In this document: positions 4,787-6,280 of the stretch, piece by piece | Layout of the letters: every line of letters starts with the position of its first letter | How positions within the stretch are numbered: position 1 is the first letter of the stretch | Assembly: GCA_012521525.1 (NCBI GenBank) | Contig: JAAYMG010000234.1 | Coordinates: 1-6,280 of the forward strand | Reading direction: 5' to 3' | Length of the DNA: 6,280 nt | From: Clostridiales bacterium | GTDB taxonomy: Bacteria > Bacillota > Clostridia > Oscillospirales > JAAYOS01 | The notes under the pieces: model-generated | The model's database searches: none | Told to the model about the DNA's origin: nothing | The model's input: the letters and a program-made list of their open reading frames with translations, nothing else | Position numbers and translations under genes: made by a program

Positions 4787-6271
4787 ATGGAGCAAACAGG
4801 TTTTGACAGCGATAAGTATTTGCGGATGCAATCCGAGAGGATCCTGGACAGGATCAAGCAATTCGGAGGGAAGCTCTACCTGGAGTTTGGAGGAAAGCTG
4901 TTCGACGATTTCCATGCGGCAAGAGTGCTCCCGGGATTTGCGCCCGACAATAAAATACGGATGCTCAGGCACCTGAAGGACCAGGCGGAGATCATAATCG
5001 CGATCAATGCCTCGGACATAGAGAAAAGAAAGATCCGCGGCGATCTCGGTATCACATATGATGTGGACGTGCTTCGCCTGATAGATGCTTTCAGGGATTG
5101 CGGGCTTTATGTCGGGAGCGTTGTCATAACATTCTACAGGTCACAGCCTGTTGCCATTGCGTTTCAGAAGCGTTTGGAAGCCCTGAATATAAAGGTGTAC
5201 AGACACTATGCCATTCCCAGTTACCCCTACGACTTGCCTTTGATTTTCAGCGACGACGGGTATGGGCAAAACGAATATATCGAGACGACACGCCCGCTGG
5301 TGGTCGTGACAGCTCCCGGACCCGGAAGCGGTAAGATGGCGACCTGTCTGTCGCAGATCTACCACGACCACAAGCACGGCATCAAGTCGGGATATGCCAA
5401 GTTCGAGACTTTCCCGATATGGAACCTGCCTTTGAAGCACCCTATCAACCTGGCATATGAAGCCGCAACCGCCGATTTGAACGACGTCAACGTTATCGAT
5501 CCGTTTCACCTGGAAGCCTATAACGTCACGACTGTAAACTACAACAGGGACGTCGAAACATTCCCGGTGCTGAAGGCAATGCTGGAGCGCATTTTGGGCG
5601 AGTGCCCCTATAAATCGCCGACCGATATGGGTGTGAACATGGTAGGATTTTGTATCGAGAACGACGAAATAGTACAGAAGGCCGCAAGGGACGAAATAAT
5701 CCGCAGGTATTACCAGGCGCGCTGCAATTTGCGCAAGGGCTTCGGAAGCGAGACCGAGGTCAACAAGATCGAAATGATTATGAAGCAGGCCAATATCAGC
5801 ATTTTCGACAGGAAGTGCGTCGAGCCTGCCCTGCGGAAGGCCGCAGAGACAGGAGCGCCTGCTGCGGCGATCGAGCTTAAGGACGGCACAGTGATCACGG
5901 GAAAAACATCCGATCTGCTGGGAGCCTCTTCGGCGATGCTTTTGAATGCGCTGAAGCATATTGCGGGCATTCCGGATGATGTACAGCTTATCTCACCGGC
6001 TGTTATCGAACCGGTGCAGGATCTGAAGGTCAATCATCTGGGCAACAAAAACCCCAGGCTCCATACCGACGAGCTGCTTATAGCCCTCTCGATATGTGCC
6101 GTTACCGATCCGATAGCCGAGATGGCAATGAACAAACTGTCAGAATTGAGCGGCTGCGAAGTGCACTCGACCGTTATCCTTTCTCAGGTCGACGAAAACA
6201 CCTTCAGGAAGATCGGCGTCAACCTGACTTGCGAACCGCAATATCAATCAAATAACCTTTATCATAAATAA
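4787..6271 (+). CDS. DUF1846 / UPF0371 family protein
   Basis: Complete 494-residue protein, matching the usual length of this family of unknown function. It is soluble, with no signal peptide or membrane segment. The N-terminal region carries LYLEFGGKLFDDFHAARVLP (30-49), typical of the family. A glycine-rich phosphate-binding-like loop TAPGPGSGKMATCLSQ (175-190, Lys183) is followed by a conserved stretch of His, Asp and Lys residues (YHDHKHG) and FPIWNLPLKHPINLAYEAAT. The ATG at 4787 is preceded by GGGGTGGGATAGG, an unusual but purine-rich ribosome binding site. An ATG at 4770 is in another frame. It has its own promoter and is separated from the SIS gene by 333 bp, so a role in the PTS module is not shown. 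The motif suggests nucleotide or phosphate binding; no enzymatic activity is claimed. Confidence 0.93.
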   Translation: MEQTGFDSDKYLRMQSERILDRIKQFGGKLYLEFGGKLFDDFHAARVLPGFAPDNKIRMLRHLKDQAEIIIAINASDIEKRKIRGDLGITYDVDVLRLIDAFRDCGLYVGSVVITFYRSQPVAIAFQKRLEALNIKVYRHYAIPSYPYDLPLIFSDDGYGQNEYIETTRPLVVVTAPGPGSGKMATCLSQIYHDHKHGIKSGYAKFETFPIWNLPLKHPINLAYEAATADLNDVNVIDPFHLEAYNVTTVNYNRDVETFPVLKAMLERILGECPYKSPTDMGVNMVGFCIENDEIVQKAARDEIIRRYYQARCNLRKGFGSETEVNKIEMIMKQANISIFDRKCVEPALRKAAETGAPAAAIELKDGTVITGKTSDLLGASSAMLLNALKHIAGIPDDVQLISPAVIEPVQDLKVNHLGNKNPRLHTDELLIALSICAVTDPIAEMAMNKLSELSGCEVHSTVILSQVDENTFRKIGVNLTCEPQYQSNNLYHK

Positions 6272-6280
6272 GACGACCAG

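Noticed and set aside
4770..4976. Alternative small gene starting at ATG 4770
   Set aside because: It is out of frame with the DUF1846 gene, overlaps its ribosome binding region and N-terminus, and shows no protein features.
5141..5959. Minus-strand open frame of 272 codons opposite the DUF1846 gene
   Set aside because: It lies wholly inside a well-recognised gene on the other strand, has no recognisable motif and is a reading shadow.

Overview
The window looks like a carbohydrate-uptake locus from a Gram-positive bacterium, most likely a Firmicute of the Clostridia type. Three things support this: strong AAGGAG-type ribosome binding sites with frequent GTG and TTG starts, an HPr that keeps both the His15 and the regulatory-serine region, and a DUF1846 (UPF0371) protein, a family common in Firmicutes. 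Coding DNA is of medium GC and the intergenic DNA is clearly AT-rich. The species cannot be named from the sequence.

Bases 1-236 hold two terminator-like hairpins and no gene. One hairpin (51-92) would stop + strand transcription entering from the left. The other (127-163) would end the minus-strand operon. Bases 237-2296, minus strand, encode a complete three-gene phosphotransferase system of the ascorbate (UlaA/SgaT) family in the order EIIA, EIIB, EIIC, with gaps of 26 and 18 bp. It is read from an extended -10 promoter that is covered by an inverted repeat.

Bases 2297-2660 are a divergent regulatory region. To its right, on the + strand, lie a dedicated HPr-like phosphocarrier, a GntR/HutC-type regulator that overlaps it by 4 bp and starts with TTG, and a SIS-domain (UPF0309-like) protein. 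Together with the PTS this forms a self-contained module: HPr passes phosphate to EIIA and EIIB, EIIC imports and phosphorylates a sugar or sugar acid, the UTRA regulator probably senses a phosphorylated product, and the SIS protein probably acts on it. No Enzyme I is present. The ascorbate-catabolic genes ulaD/E/F/G are also absent, and EIIC differs from E. coli UlaA at two positions recalled as ligand contacts, so the substrate is probably not ascorbate. An amino-sugar-related substrate is a guess from the regulator and SIS families.

Bases 4454-4786 contain an 88-bp array of an 11-bp tandem repeat, a possible decayed coding remnant on the minus strand, and a promoter for the last gene. Bases 4787-6271 encode a full-length DUF1846 protein with a P-loop-like glycine-rich motif. 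It appears to be a separate transcription unit.
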